A stretch of 64,000 nt of DNA, from assembly GCA_019096065.1 (NCBI GenBank), contig JAGUCH010000003.1:9734001-9798000 (forward strand), in the 5' to 3' direction. Position 1 is the first letter of the stretch, and each line of letters begins with the position of its first letter. The translations under genes were made by a program, and so were the position numbers. Origin of the DNA: Paracyclopina nana. Taxonomy: Eukaryota > Arthropoda > Copepoda > Cyclopoida > Cyclopettidae. Below, one piece after another: positions 23,201-35,200 of this stretch. Below the pieces are notes generated by a model, which ran no database searches, was not told the origin of the DNA, and was given only the letters and a program-made list of their open reading frames with translations.

Positions 23201-26200
23201 AATAGAGTCTCATAACTTATCAATTTAGAGTACATCGTTGTATCAAAAAATTGTATCGGTTGACAAAAAGCAAAAACGTCGAGAATTGAATGCAATTTGT
23301 TGCAGCAGATGAGCAGCGCCTTGTTAATACAATGCAGGTAGGCCTATCTCTGCCTGGTTGCTTCGCAGAATTGGATTATTTTTGTTTGTGGCCAGCAGAC
23401 AGGAAGTCAATTCCAAATTACTTGTGTCCCTGCAGGTTTGCCTGCTAGCTGCTGCAGTAGCAAAAAAGGCACACCACTCTTTTTTTCATGCTCTCATTTC
23501 AATTACTTGCTGAGTAGATCAAGTGAGAGCCAGAGGAGTAATTTACTAAGAGCATGTTTACATGGCAAAAAGAGGGCTGTAGTAATCAGCTTTCAATTAG
23601 AAAGTCCTCAGAGCTAAATGGGCCCACTTAACCAGAGCGTAGAAAATGATTTTTGCTGGAGTTCAGCTGCTTCTCATTCGTATTCTGAGCACTCACTTCA
23701 AAGTCAACAAGCAATCTTCAGCATGCAAGACAGATGACTCTTTAGGGGATTCTCACAGTCCCAGATATATGCGAAAGTTGATGCAGTAATCGAAGAAGTT
23801 TTAAGTTCAACTACACATACATAGAGAGAATAGTTCCTTTTCTAGAGCATCATAATTTAGCACGGATGTTCATTGACTAGGCTACCCTCCTTTCATTTGA
23901 GTACATACTTGTTGTAAGATACATTTTTTGGGAGAATTGAATGTATTCAAGTCAAATGGAGAAGTAGTGGGACTCGATTGTTTACTGTCTATTTTGCTTT
24001 CAGTTTCTAAAACTGAAATTGATTTCAAAATGTAGATACGTTCAGTTATTCTCAAAATATACAAAGAGAGAAACTTTAAATTGAAGAAAACCATGCTTTA
24101 TGGAGCATTGTAGTGTATAGTTAAACTTGGCTCGATTTTAACGAGCTAATTTTCAAGAAATGCTTAACTACCTTGCATAATAAAGTGAATTGCCATTCTA
24201 TGCAGTGCTCATAAAATCTTGCTGTATTATACGAGCTAGGAGAGTACAAAGGCAGCGCTACTCTCCTGTATTATATGGCCTTTCACTCATATTTATGTCC
24301 GCACATAAAAAAATCAAAACTCCTTGTTGTTTCCCCATAAAAAGGCAACACTGCTTACATTTTATGGCAGCTGCAGCTAGTAAAACATAGGGGTGAAGAA
24401 AAGCACTTTTTTTGATAAATTCCTTTTGCTAGGAAGGGACAGCAGCAAAAGTTTACCTATATACTTGATGGGGATCATCAAGAGCTGAGAGAAAGTTTTT
24501 CACCTCCTGAATGGCATGACAGATAGTAATTCTGCGTTATATTAATCTAACAATAAAAAAGGATTTGTCTGGGCATGAGATAGCATCATCAGGCATTTTC
24601 TAAGCTACATAAAAAATAGGGTTAACCAACCTTTTGTCAAATAGGCTTTTAATGGGAATTCTTCATATGTGTGTACGTATTTAAGAGATTTTGACCACAC
24701 CGATACATTTTTTTAGAATACTCTGTTTTCAAATACAAATGGTGAGCACTGGGACTCATTTGAATGCTTTCAATTTGGCTTTCAGTTCTCTAGACTGAAA
24801 CAACCTAGATGAACACCGCATTAGAAGAGAGCAAAGTTCGTCTTTTATGGCTTCACTCTAATCATCTCCCATAACTTATCTTTCACTCTCACGACCGAAG
24901 CCTACTGGAGAGGAAACTTTTGCACGAAAAACAATTTGTCTTCTCAGCTCCTCACACTGTTTGCCCACACTGCCTTTTCATATTCTTTTGTGAAGCTGAG
25001 CTGGAGCTACGTAGGAGTACAACAAAGTGGGAACATGTCTTCCATGGGGAGGGGGAATTTACCAAGTAAAAAAGTCTGATGTGTCCCTCAGGGCTACACA
25101 CATCCATTACTGTTAGCAAGCATGAAACAATTTCAGCTCTTTGCATAGATATGATATGATGCCTGCATCTGAAAATATAAAAAAAAACGTGACTAGCTTT
25201 TTCTGCATCCGCAAAGCTCAAATAAAAATAGTGACGTAAACTAACTATGTTAGTTGAATTCAGTTCTGGAAACTGAAAGCCACATTTGAAGTTGCCAATC
25301 GAGTCACATTAGTTTACAACTTGGTTTGAATACATCTTCATGCTCAAAAAATGTATTCGACAAATTAATCTTGCTGTGATTTAATTATGGAATTGAAGCA
25401 GATGATCACCTCATGAAATGCAGTGAAACTTGTACATTTGGTAAACTGATGCAAAGTATAGGAAAGTGGGAGAGAGGTAGATGTGCACATTCATGAGATG
25501 GCTTTCATTCATGGCCAAATGAGGTTAATTAATGCAGCACTATTTGCCCTCTACTACAATTCTCTATAATCTGGGTCAAACAAAGGTTGATGAAGAAGAA
25601 GATGGTGGTCAATGGGGCTTATCATCTGCTTATGATAACAAACAGCAAATTGGCATGCCAGCTGTTGTACTGCTCTGTTGCTTACACTTTTTCCACTTAT
25701 CATATCTTTGGCTCATGGCCAAAAAACACTCGTGTAATATAGCACTTTTGTGATGAGTCACCAAACTCAGTTTTTGTCAGGCCATCGTGATTGATATGCT
25801 TTCTTGAGCTTGTCATCGATATGTCCTACCATCCGAATTTGGAAGACTCCATTAGCAGATGATTGCAATATGCATAATACTCAATATGTGGAGCCCCCCA
25901 AAAAAGAGTGTGGTTATGTCAACCTTCTGTGCAACATCATTACTCAGAGAAATAATAATAATTTTCCCAATAGAAAGTACAATATGCATATGCCACTATA
26001 AATCACCAACAAAATACCCATATTTTAAGAAAAATGCATGCTTCAATTTTTTATGTAATGAGACTTTTTACTTAGCTTTGCTTTTAATTTTCAGTCTCCC
26101 TAACTGAAATTGTTTTTTAGATGAGAAAGCATACTTTCGATAAGATTTTCATGGCCTGAAAAGATGAATACTTAGCTAATGTTTTCCAGCCTATTTATAT

Positions 26201-29200
26201 GTCATACACCAAATATGTGATGGAATTTTAAATTCCATTTGCGAGATGAATGGAAAAAGTTGCGACCTTGGCCCAGTGTGCACAGACGTAAAAAACTTGT
26301 GCCGACGTGTATAGCAGCAGCTTTTGTCCTCCTCGGAAAAAAGGCCAAAAAATCGTTGATGGAAGGAAGAACCTGGCCTTTTTTCTTCCTAGCTTTGTTC
26401 TCATTTTCGTTATATTTTCTACATGTAGTATGGCAATGCTAGATTGAATATTTCTCACTCTCTCAAGAATATTTGCCATGCTATAACGGCTGTTGGCATT
26501 GGCCAGAATGTTTCTTGAGCATCTTTAACACCTGGGACCAACTGAAATCTCAATTCTCAGGAGAGACTTCATATAGGGCTGCTCTGCTGAGTTTTGACAC
26601 CCAAGTCTCAAGAGTCCCACCTAAATCTCAAGCTCCAGAAGATTTGTAAACACAGCTGGTGCATTCATACCACTCAGGAGGCGTTCATCTGCTTGCAAAT
26701 CTTAAAATCGATTTGAAAAAAAATGTATCTTACAACAAGGCCACCGCTTACAATTTTTATTTCAGTATTTTGGACTGATCACAAAATTGAAGGGTCATAA
26801 GTGAATCTCATTTATGAAGCATTTGTTTTGAATCAGAAAATGTATCCGAATACGTACGAATGCTAAAGTATTGTCAAAATACATACCTAACTTATAGCTG
26901 TAGCAAAACTTGAATGTGCAATAGTACCACGCTGCCATAGATGTACACGCAGTGTATCCATTAATTGGGAAAATGTCGAGCTTCTCGTACCACTACATTA
27001 TATGTATCTCAGCTTGCTTGGAGGGGGAATTAGATGCTACAATGCAATCCAATGCGCATAATGGAAAATGACCTCTGAGCTCTTACTTCTCTGAAAATCT
27101 GAATTAATGGTGTCCTTTTCATATAATGTCATTCATGGCATTGAATGAAGTCTATATGGCTGGGGGAGCCAACCTTGATACAACTGTGATGTTGCTACAT
27201 TTCCGATGAGATTAGTCCCACCACTGTATTCGTCCTGTGTGGAAATGATGATGTCATCACAGTTGTTGTTGGCCTAATGAATGCGTCGTCAGAGATCCTC
27301 CCAATCTCAGCATTAGTACAGTGATTACCACAGGGAGGAGGGCAAAAAAAGGGGGAGGAGTCCTGACCTTCATCGATGCAGGCCTTCAATTAAAAAAGGC
27401 CACTTCTTCTTCTTCTGCAGATGCTGTACTTCTTCCTATACAATATACAGAGTGTCCCTTCCAAACCCTAACGTGATCGGGGCTGTTTTGCTAATGTGGT
27501 GATGGTTAGGCTCTCTGTATTCTGGATACATTTGTTAAAATGACAATATTTCAGCTTTTGCCGTAAGATACATTTTTATGACTGAGTGATGTTCTCAAAC
27601 CAAATGGCTCATCAATGAGACTTTATTGGGAGCTTTCAATTTGGTTTTCAGTTTGGGAAACTGAAAGTGGCCAAGAAAGCGCAACTTTCTTGTGGACAGG
27701 ATTTTGCATTGACTTGATCTTGTTTGATGAAGAGGAAGCTCATGATTATGACATGCACTTTTAATGAAAGAATTGCCTTGAAGGCAGATCTGAATGAGAG
27801 CCCTGCACACTGTGGCTTTCTCATGGGTACATCCCATTAACAATGACCTTTTTCTAGTACGCAATGCGTCTTGTGGGTCGACATGATGTGATGGGTTCTA
27901 TTTTCTCTGTGTGAATGATTGTCCACCACCACAAACAAGCTGGTCTCCTCCTTTTAAAAGCTGCTGTGGAGTCTTTTCTGAAAATAAATAGCCTAATGTT
28001 GCCACTACATCATGAAAAAGGACACAACAATTGCCAGCAGTGTTTCCTCAGAGCAAGAAGAAAGCAGCTCATTTTTCTTTATTTTTCAATACATAAAGAA
28101 CTATTTCGTTTTGAGGCAGCAAAGTTTATGTATGGCTGCAATTGCACTTTCTGAGTGTGTCAATGCAGATCAAGAACTTGGCAGAACTCTGTTCAAGTGG
28201 GCTTTTGCAAATGCACTTGTTCCACTATATACTCTAAAAAGCTACTTCCCTTCCCCTTATCAATACTGGCAAATCTGGAGTCCTATCATCAACTTTACAG
28301 CCTTGCTTTGGAGTAGCCTATCAAAATTGAAATCTTGCATTGGCATGCCATCCAAGTGAAAATGTGTACATCTAAAAAACTTGTTGAATATCTTCATGCA
28401 TGCTATGAAGCCATCAATTACACTGTTGTGTATTGTAGGCCAGGCCAGGGAAATAGGTGGAGAAAAAAGATTCTATGAAGAAGGCCAAATGCAGCTGTAT
28501 CAAGACTGGGATTTGGGCTTTGAAGCTCTCTTTCAATGCAATCTGTTTGGATTGAAGAGCCTTTTAAAAAAGCAATATAAGACTCGTCAATCCACCGCGA
28601 AAGTAAACTTGGTTTTGCAAAACGCTGTTTGTCTTCCAAACTCACTCGGGTGTTACGTAACAACCACGTGGTTCTGAGTCCCCCCGCTTCCGGTTCGCAA
28701 AACACATCACCACGTGCGCGCGCGCGCAAAAATGTAAACAATCAACATAAACAGCACGTGACACGTGGTACCAAGTGGATTTGCAAACTAGTTTGAATTA
28801 GCGGAATTCCGAATGTGGTTTATTGTGGTGAATTATTAATTCTGTGGCTCTTTTGGCCTGATGTTGCATGTATCCAGGATTGCGGCCTGCGGGGAGGAGT
28901 GGTGCAAATTCATTTTGCTTTGATAAGATCTGATGGCGCCATTTCAAAGTATGTAATGGCAACTCAAAGTTGGCATGTGGCCCAAGCCAATTCCAAGACA
29001 ATCATATCTCATCTTGTCTCCCTTTCTTTCTTGCAGGCAAGTTCATTCCCTCAGCCTTCCCATTCGGGGTGCTACATCAATATCAAGGTAATTTCTCAGC
29101 ACAGCTTAAAATTATGTAATGGTATGCACAAAACTGCAGTTGTAGAACCAAACAGATTAAAACCTACTAGCTGTGTGCAGTTTGTACTGAAGCAGCCAGA

Positions 29201-32200
29201 TTTGGTTAGCTAGCATATATGCTTCATTTACATAATGTTCTACAACCACCAAGGACCATTCTATCTATCCAGCAAATCACTCTCTGCTACCAGTTGGGCT
29301 GGCTGCCTTTTTGCAAATTAGTTTTCAGCCCGATTTCCATGGAAGCCAACTGTGGTGCACACTGTGAATTTTTTGAGCTGAAAACAACCACCCTATGTCT
29401 TTATCATGTATTTGACGTGAGATACAATTTGATGGTTACTGATCAAGTGTAGCGAGTGATCAGCATTGGCTCAGTATTCAGTATTTCAAACTGAAATCAC
29501 TTCTTGTAGGCATTTTTTAATTGATTTGCACAGCGATACTTTTGTTTTTGCTGTAGGATACAATTTTTGTAATGCCATTTATAGAGTCTGAGACTTGGCC
29601 AACTTCTTTCAGTTTCATATTCAGTATTCCTATTTGAAAATGCATCGTCATCAATTTGATCCCACTTTTCTCTTGTTGGATTGTATTTTGCTGTATTTTG
29701 CACTGTATTTGTGATATGGTGCACAATCCAATTGGGAAGCCCTAATTGAAAACGTCTCTCTCTTTGAGCCCTACAGGGCCTTGGTCATTTCTTTATCAAA
29801 TAATAGAGTCTCCGGAAGGCAACTTCACCTTTAAGCCTTTCATGCCAGTCACTATTTTCTCCTGGTTAACTGGCATACTACTTTAAGTGCTGCATTGCGA
29901 CAGAATCTCTACGAAAACCAGATGAAGAACCTTTGCTAGTATGCTTACTCCGAAAGTAATACACAAGTTACCTGAAAATTAGCACAGCATTTCATGGAAG
30001 TGCATTTCTTTTACATTCCTGGCCTGCAGGCAGGTTTTTGCACAAAATGGAGCCCTTCACTACTTCTTGGTTTTATTTCAGCAGTTGACCTCTAGGAGGT
30101 TGGCAAGGAAATGAAAAATTACTTTGAAAATGTGAAAGATCAGGAGCCATAATTCTTTGAAGTGATTTATTAGCATTTGACTGGATGGAATAGATGCTGA
30201 CATCAAAGACCAATAATCCTTTGATATAAAGATGAGGTGTTGTGAGGCAGAAAATTCACCTTGACTTTTTTATCATGGAGGAAAATTGTCGAGGGCCAGC
30301 AAGGAAAATAGCTTTTTTGCCATCCATCGTCGTTGCTGATTGAGCAGTTCTTGCTGGCCTAGCTAACAAAATCTTCTCCCCTTATATAGAAAATCGAGGC
30401 CATAAAATGTGACCACTTCATGCCTAAGTGTCATAGTAAAGAAAATAGACCATTTCGGAAGCTAGCAAGCAAGGCCTGATTTTGAAGGAATTGTTGAGCA
30501 AGAAGAAAACTTGTCAAAAATCCCTGGAATTTCCTCGAGCATGGATTGTCAAAACAATCCTCGTAGTATTCGAAATACTTACGAGTAGTCCATGCAATCT
30601 CCTCCAAAGTTTGCAAAGTGATGCACAATGATGACAATCTTTCTCCTGCCTGAAAGTCATCCCTGGTCACTTTGGGTCCTCAACTTTGATTATTAGGAAT
30701 AACTAGGTAAAGGCGTCCATAAATGGACAGCGGGGGGCGGGTCTACGGTTTTGAGCAAAAGTTTGTACTAATTTTGTACCATCATAACTGTTAATTATTT
30801 TTCTCTACCGGCAACCGAAAATCCCTGATAAGGTTTCAATCTCAAAACAGTTCTCAGTTTATTTCTCTTCCAAGGCTACCACATAATAAGCCATTGGAGG
30901 GACAAACTTTTTCGATAGATGGCGCTTTTTGGGCAAGTATATTTGGAAAACGCGCGCGAAACTTGTCACGTGATAAGGAGAGGCTATTTGAATGGCTCAT
31001 AAGCAGAGCCAGGCTAGAAAAAATTGGTTTCAGCAATGAAAAGCTTGGAAATTTGTGTGAGTTGCATATGGTTATATGGCTTGAAAGGGTGCCATTTTAT
31101 CTGTAGAATATGTCATATTAATAAAGTTTTAAGAATTAGGGCTCCAAAAGCCAAAAAATAGCCCATTTGTGATCGCCAATGTAGTGCAGCCATGTGAAAT
31201 TTACTTGCTTAAGATTCCTGGCTAGATGGCGCTGCGAATCTAGCAACTTTTTCTTTTTTCTATCCAAGGTTGATCGATTTTAGGACTATATGTTCTCATA
31301 GTTGATCCAAGAACGGTTTGTCTTGTCGATCCAAGTACAGTTCATTTTTCTTATCTAACACAATTCATGTCAGTCCTGGTCTATCCAAGGACTATGTGTT
31401 ATAACAGTCGATACAAGGATGATCTGTCTCGTCAATCTGGGGACTGTCCATAGCAGTAGTTGATCCATGGATGATATGTTTTGTCAATACAAGGCCAGTT
31501 TGTCGTAGTCTATCCACAGATGATCCATTGTCGATTCAAGGGTAGGAGTCCATAGAAGCCACAGACCCGCCAAGTGAGCATGTGTTGACTTGGGTCACTT
31601 TATGATGGATCAAAATAGTAGGTTGAGTCCATCTTTGAATTTCAACCTGGGATTTTTGGTGATTGTTAGAGAAAAATGAATCCCTATCACCCTCAACAAA
31701 AGTTAGACCCCGTGACAAATCCCTGATAGGTCAGTAATAATTAGAGAACCTCGCAAATAGCTTATTCCACAAATTTCTGCAGCCAAGTTTGATGAATAAT
31801 CAATAAATTAATTGTTTCTGATTAACCCTCTCAGTCAAAATTGAAAAGTAGCTGTCCACATTGGAACTAGTAAATTATTTGGGAGCCCTGTGTGTATACT
31901 TTCAGCAGGCAACGTGAAATTTGGTAAGTGCATTCCTCTCATCATCGTGCATGATCATTATTGGCACCATTTCTTGATTTTCCGCCAAATGACAGACTTT
32001 CATTTTTCTCTGCTCCCAATTAACAAAATGAGCTGAATTTTTTGATTGTGACTCTTATTTTGCCAGGGCTACAATTTGTACGTATAAGCAACTTTTTTCC
32101 CAATTCTGATCCCCAAGGGTACTTGTTTATAAGCATTTTTAGTATATTTGCAATATCTCCAGCAGGCCTTAGCCAAATAAGCTGATCACTGTGACAACAC

Positions 32201-35200
32201 TGACTATGCTAGTCTTTCTGATTACACTAAAGACGCTGGATGATGTAAGAGACATTATTGGACCAATCAAAATCAGGTGCAAATTTCCAATGACCAATCA
32301 GAAGTAAGTATTTTGTTGTCGTTGTCTGTTCTTGCGAAACAAGACAATTTTTTTAAGGGTCGTGTTAAGCATAAAGTTTATCATATTTTGCAAAACAAAA
32401 TCGCTGCTTCATCTTTTGAGACATTTTCCGCAAAGAAGATTATGAAGCAACATTTTAAGCCTACAAAAGGATGAGTTTATTGATGAACATATTGAAAAGC
32501 TCAGTTTTATGGCGGCTTGTACTTTTGCACCAAGAAAATGTCATGCCGCTCTTACTTCATCTAGCCTCTTAAGATTACACTGTACACATTAAATATACTG
32601 AGTAGCTGATCTGGATAAACACTTTGAAACTGATAATGGGTGGCCATACTTGTATTGCCTAGAACATACAGGGTGCAGCGCTGAAAATGCAACCGTGCTA
32701 CAGCCAATTCGGCCGGTTTATTTTCTACTTCAGAGCAGCCCGCTGTGTGCAGTTTCGGAGCCTCATACTGTACAATAGTGTCTGTAGATAGACTACAACA
32801 GATAGTCCAAAGATTGACAGTAAAAACTTAGTCCTTGGATTGACAAAACAGAACTGTCCTTGGATCGACTGCTTTGATGTAGAAGAGTCCTTGGATTTAC
32901 AGTTGAAACATACAGTCTATGGATGGGCTAGAAGGATGAACATGATCTGCCACCCCCAAAGATACTATGTTATTCTAGTCTATCCAAGGATGATAGAGAA
33001 CAGTATCATAACAAAAACATGCCATGGGCCTACAATTTTGAAGAATCACTTAAGGTTAAAAATGATAGTTATAAAGTTATGGGGAATGCAAAATTAGGGC
33101 TCCACGCAAAAATTCACTTCATTTGGCCAAGGCTTGCTAGAGATATTGTAAATATACTAAAAACGCTTGGTACAAGTACCCTTACCAAATCAAAAAAAAG
33201 TCATTAATACAAATTGTAGCCCTGGCAAAATGGGAGCCGCAAATAAAAATTCAACTCTTTTTGTTTCTTGAGAGCAGAGAAAAATAGAAGTCTGTCATTT
33301 GGTGGGGAAAAAATGGCCCAAATAAAGATCATGCACTATTGGGAGAGGAATGCTCATGCTAAATTTCAGGTTGCCTGCTCAGTATATGCACAGGGCTTAC
33401 AAATAATCATACTAGTTCCAATGTGAACGTCTCCTTTTCATTTGATTCTGCTAAATGTGGAGGGTGGGCCTTCGGCCCACTCCCTAATTACTATGTAATG
33501 GCAAGCCTATGGCCTGCCCTAAAGTGTTCAATTACGAAGAAGATAATTAGATTCCCGCTAAATGTGGAGGGTGGGCCTTCGGCCCACTCTCTAATTACTG
33601 TGTAATGGCAAGCCTACGGCCTGCCCTAAAGTGTTCAACTAAGTTGCAGATAATTTGATTCCGCTAAATGTGGAGGGTGGGCCTTCCGCCCACTCCCTAA
33701 TTACTATGTAATGGCAAGCCAATGGCCTGCCCTAAAGTGTTCAATTAAGTAGAAGATAATTAGATTCCGCTAAATGTGGATGGTGGGCCTTCGGCCCACT
33801 CCCTAATTACTATGTAATGGCAAGCCTATGGCCTGCCCTAAAGTGTTCAATTAAGTAGCAGATAATTTGATTCTGCTAAATTTGGAGGATGGGCCTTTGG
33901 CCCACTCCCTAATTACTATGTAATGGCAAGCCTATGGCCTGCCCTAAAGTGTTCAATTAAGTAGCAGATAATTTGATTCCGCTAAATGTGGAGGGTGGGC
34001 CTTCGGCTCACTCCACAATTACTATTTAATGGCAAACCTACAGCATACCATTGAAGCTTCATGTTAATTGGCAGGCCTACAGCCTGCCCTATAGTGTTCA
34101 ATTAAGTAAGTAGCAGATAAAATTGAGGATAAAGTATGTGTCTCAGGTGGCTCACTGGTAGAGTGCCTGGCTGCAAAACAGACTGTACCAGGTTCGAATC
34201 CCGCAGGAGTCACAGAGAAATTTTTCCATTTTTCTGGACCACAATTTACTTCCTGGTCAATATCCTGGTCGATATCCTGGTACAGTTTCCTGGTACAGTT
34301 TCCTGTCTGGAAATTGGATTCTGACATAGGTCACAGCGAAATGTGGGGGGCGGGCCTTCGGCCCGCCCCCCAATAATGTGTCTTTGATCTGAAAGCTGTA
34401 TTTCAGTGTCTGGAATACTACAACAAAATGTATCTTACGACAAAAATGATAACATCGTCAAAGCAAAGGCAATTTTTATCTGACTTAGGTGAACACCACA
34501 TTAGTCTGTTTTTCTTCAACCTACGTAACGCTGGGGAAAGGCCTGAGTTTTTCTTTGGAGCGGAAATTCTTCTTCGAGAATCAATTCAGCCCTCGATTTT
34601 GTGCCTCACTGGCTTTTTGCGCATTGGTAGACACAGGTAGAAGTAGTATACAGCAGCTCGCAAAATGGACATGTTGCAAATTTATGGATGTGTTGTAGAC
34701 TCGCGTCACCCAATTTCCAGAAGTGAAAGCCAAAGCTGCTTTTCCTATTTCAGTAGAAATGAAAAAAGTATCCTTTGGGTACTATTTACAATACATATAC
34801 GTACTACGAAGGTTTTTTGCTAGCGAAGGAGTGTACCAGTTCGTTGTGTAATTAGGGTAGAAGTCGTATACCAAAAAATGTATTGTGTCATGTATCTTAA
34901 GGGAAAACAAAGGTACGAAGCGCAATAATACATCACGAAGAGCTGGGAGCTGAGTGTATCATACATGTAACCTTCTTCTACAACGGATCACAGAGGATTA
35001 TCCTTTGGGTTATACGACTAGTACGATATATACCAGCTGTAGTATACCATGCTCCCCAGACAACTTTCATGGCTGAAGGAGCCGATTTTTTCCCAGTGTG
35101 TGTAAAATTGCATTGTTGTTGTATTCTTTTGCTGCCTCTGTATTCGAATACATTTTGGATTCGATGTGTATCCTGTCCCGTAGCCAGTCATGTTTATATT

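Noticed and set aside
28381-29213. Exons flanking the E-box cluster
   Set aside because: The frames are open by chance length, with no recognised family and no consistent splice sites; kept only as context for the cluster.
33444-34110. Hairpin array as an integron-type attC array or CRISPR
   Set aside because: Units are 106-bp continuous repeats without distinct spacers or cassette genes, in an intron-containing animal genome.
34138-34214. Functional tRNA-Cys
   Set aside because: Two mismatches in each of the anticodon and T stems and wrong D-arm spacing make a working cloverleaf unlikely.
34345-34371. Helitron 3' end (hairpin plus CTRR)
   Set aside because: No CTRR terminus follows at the usual distance and no TC start was found; the hairpin matches the local array unit.
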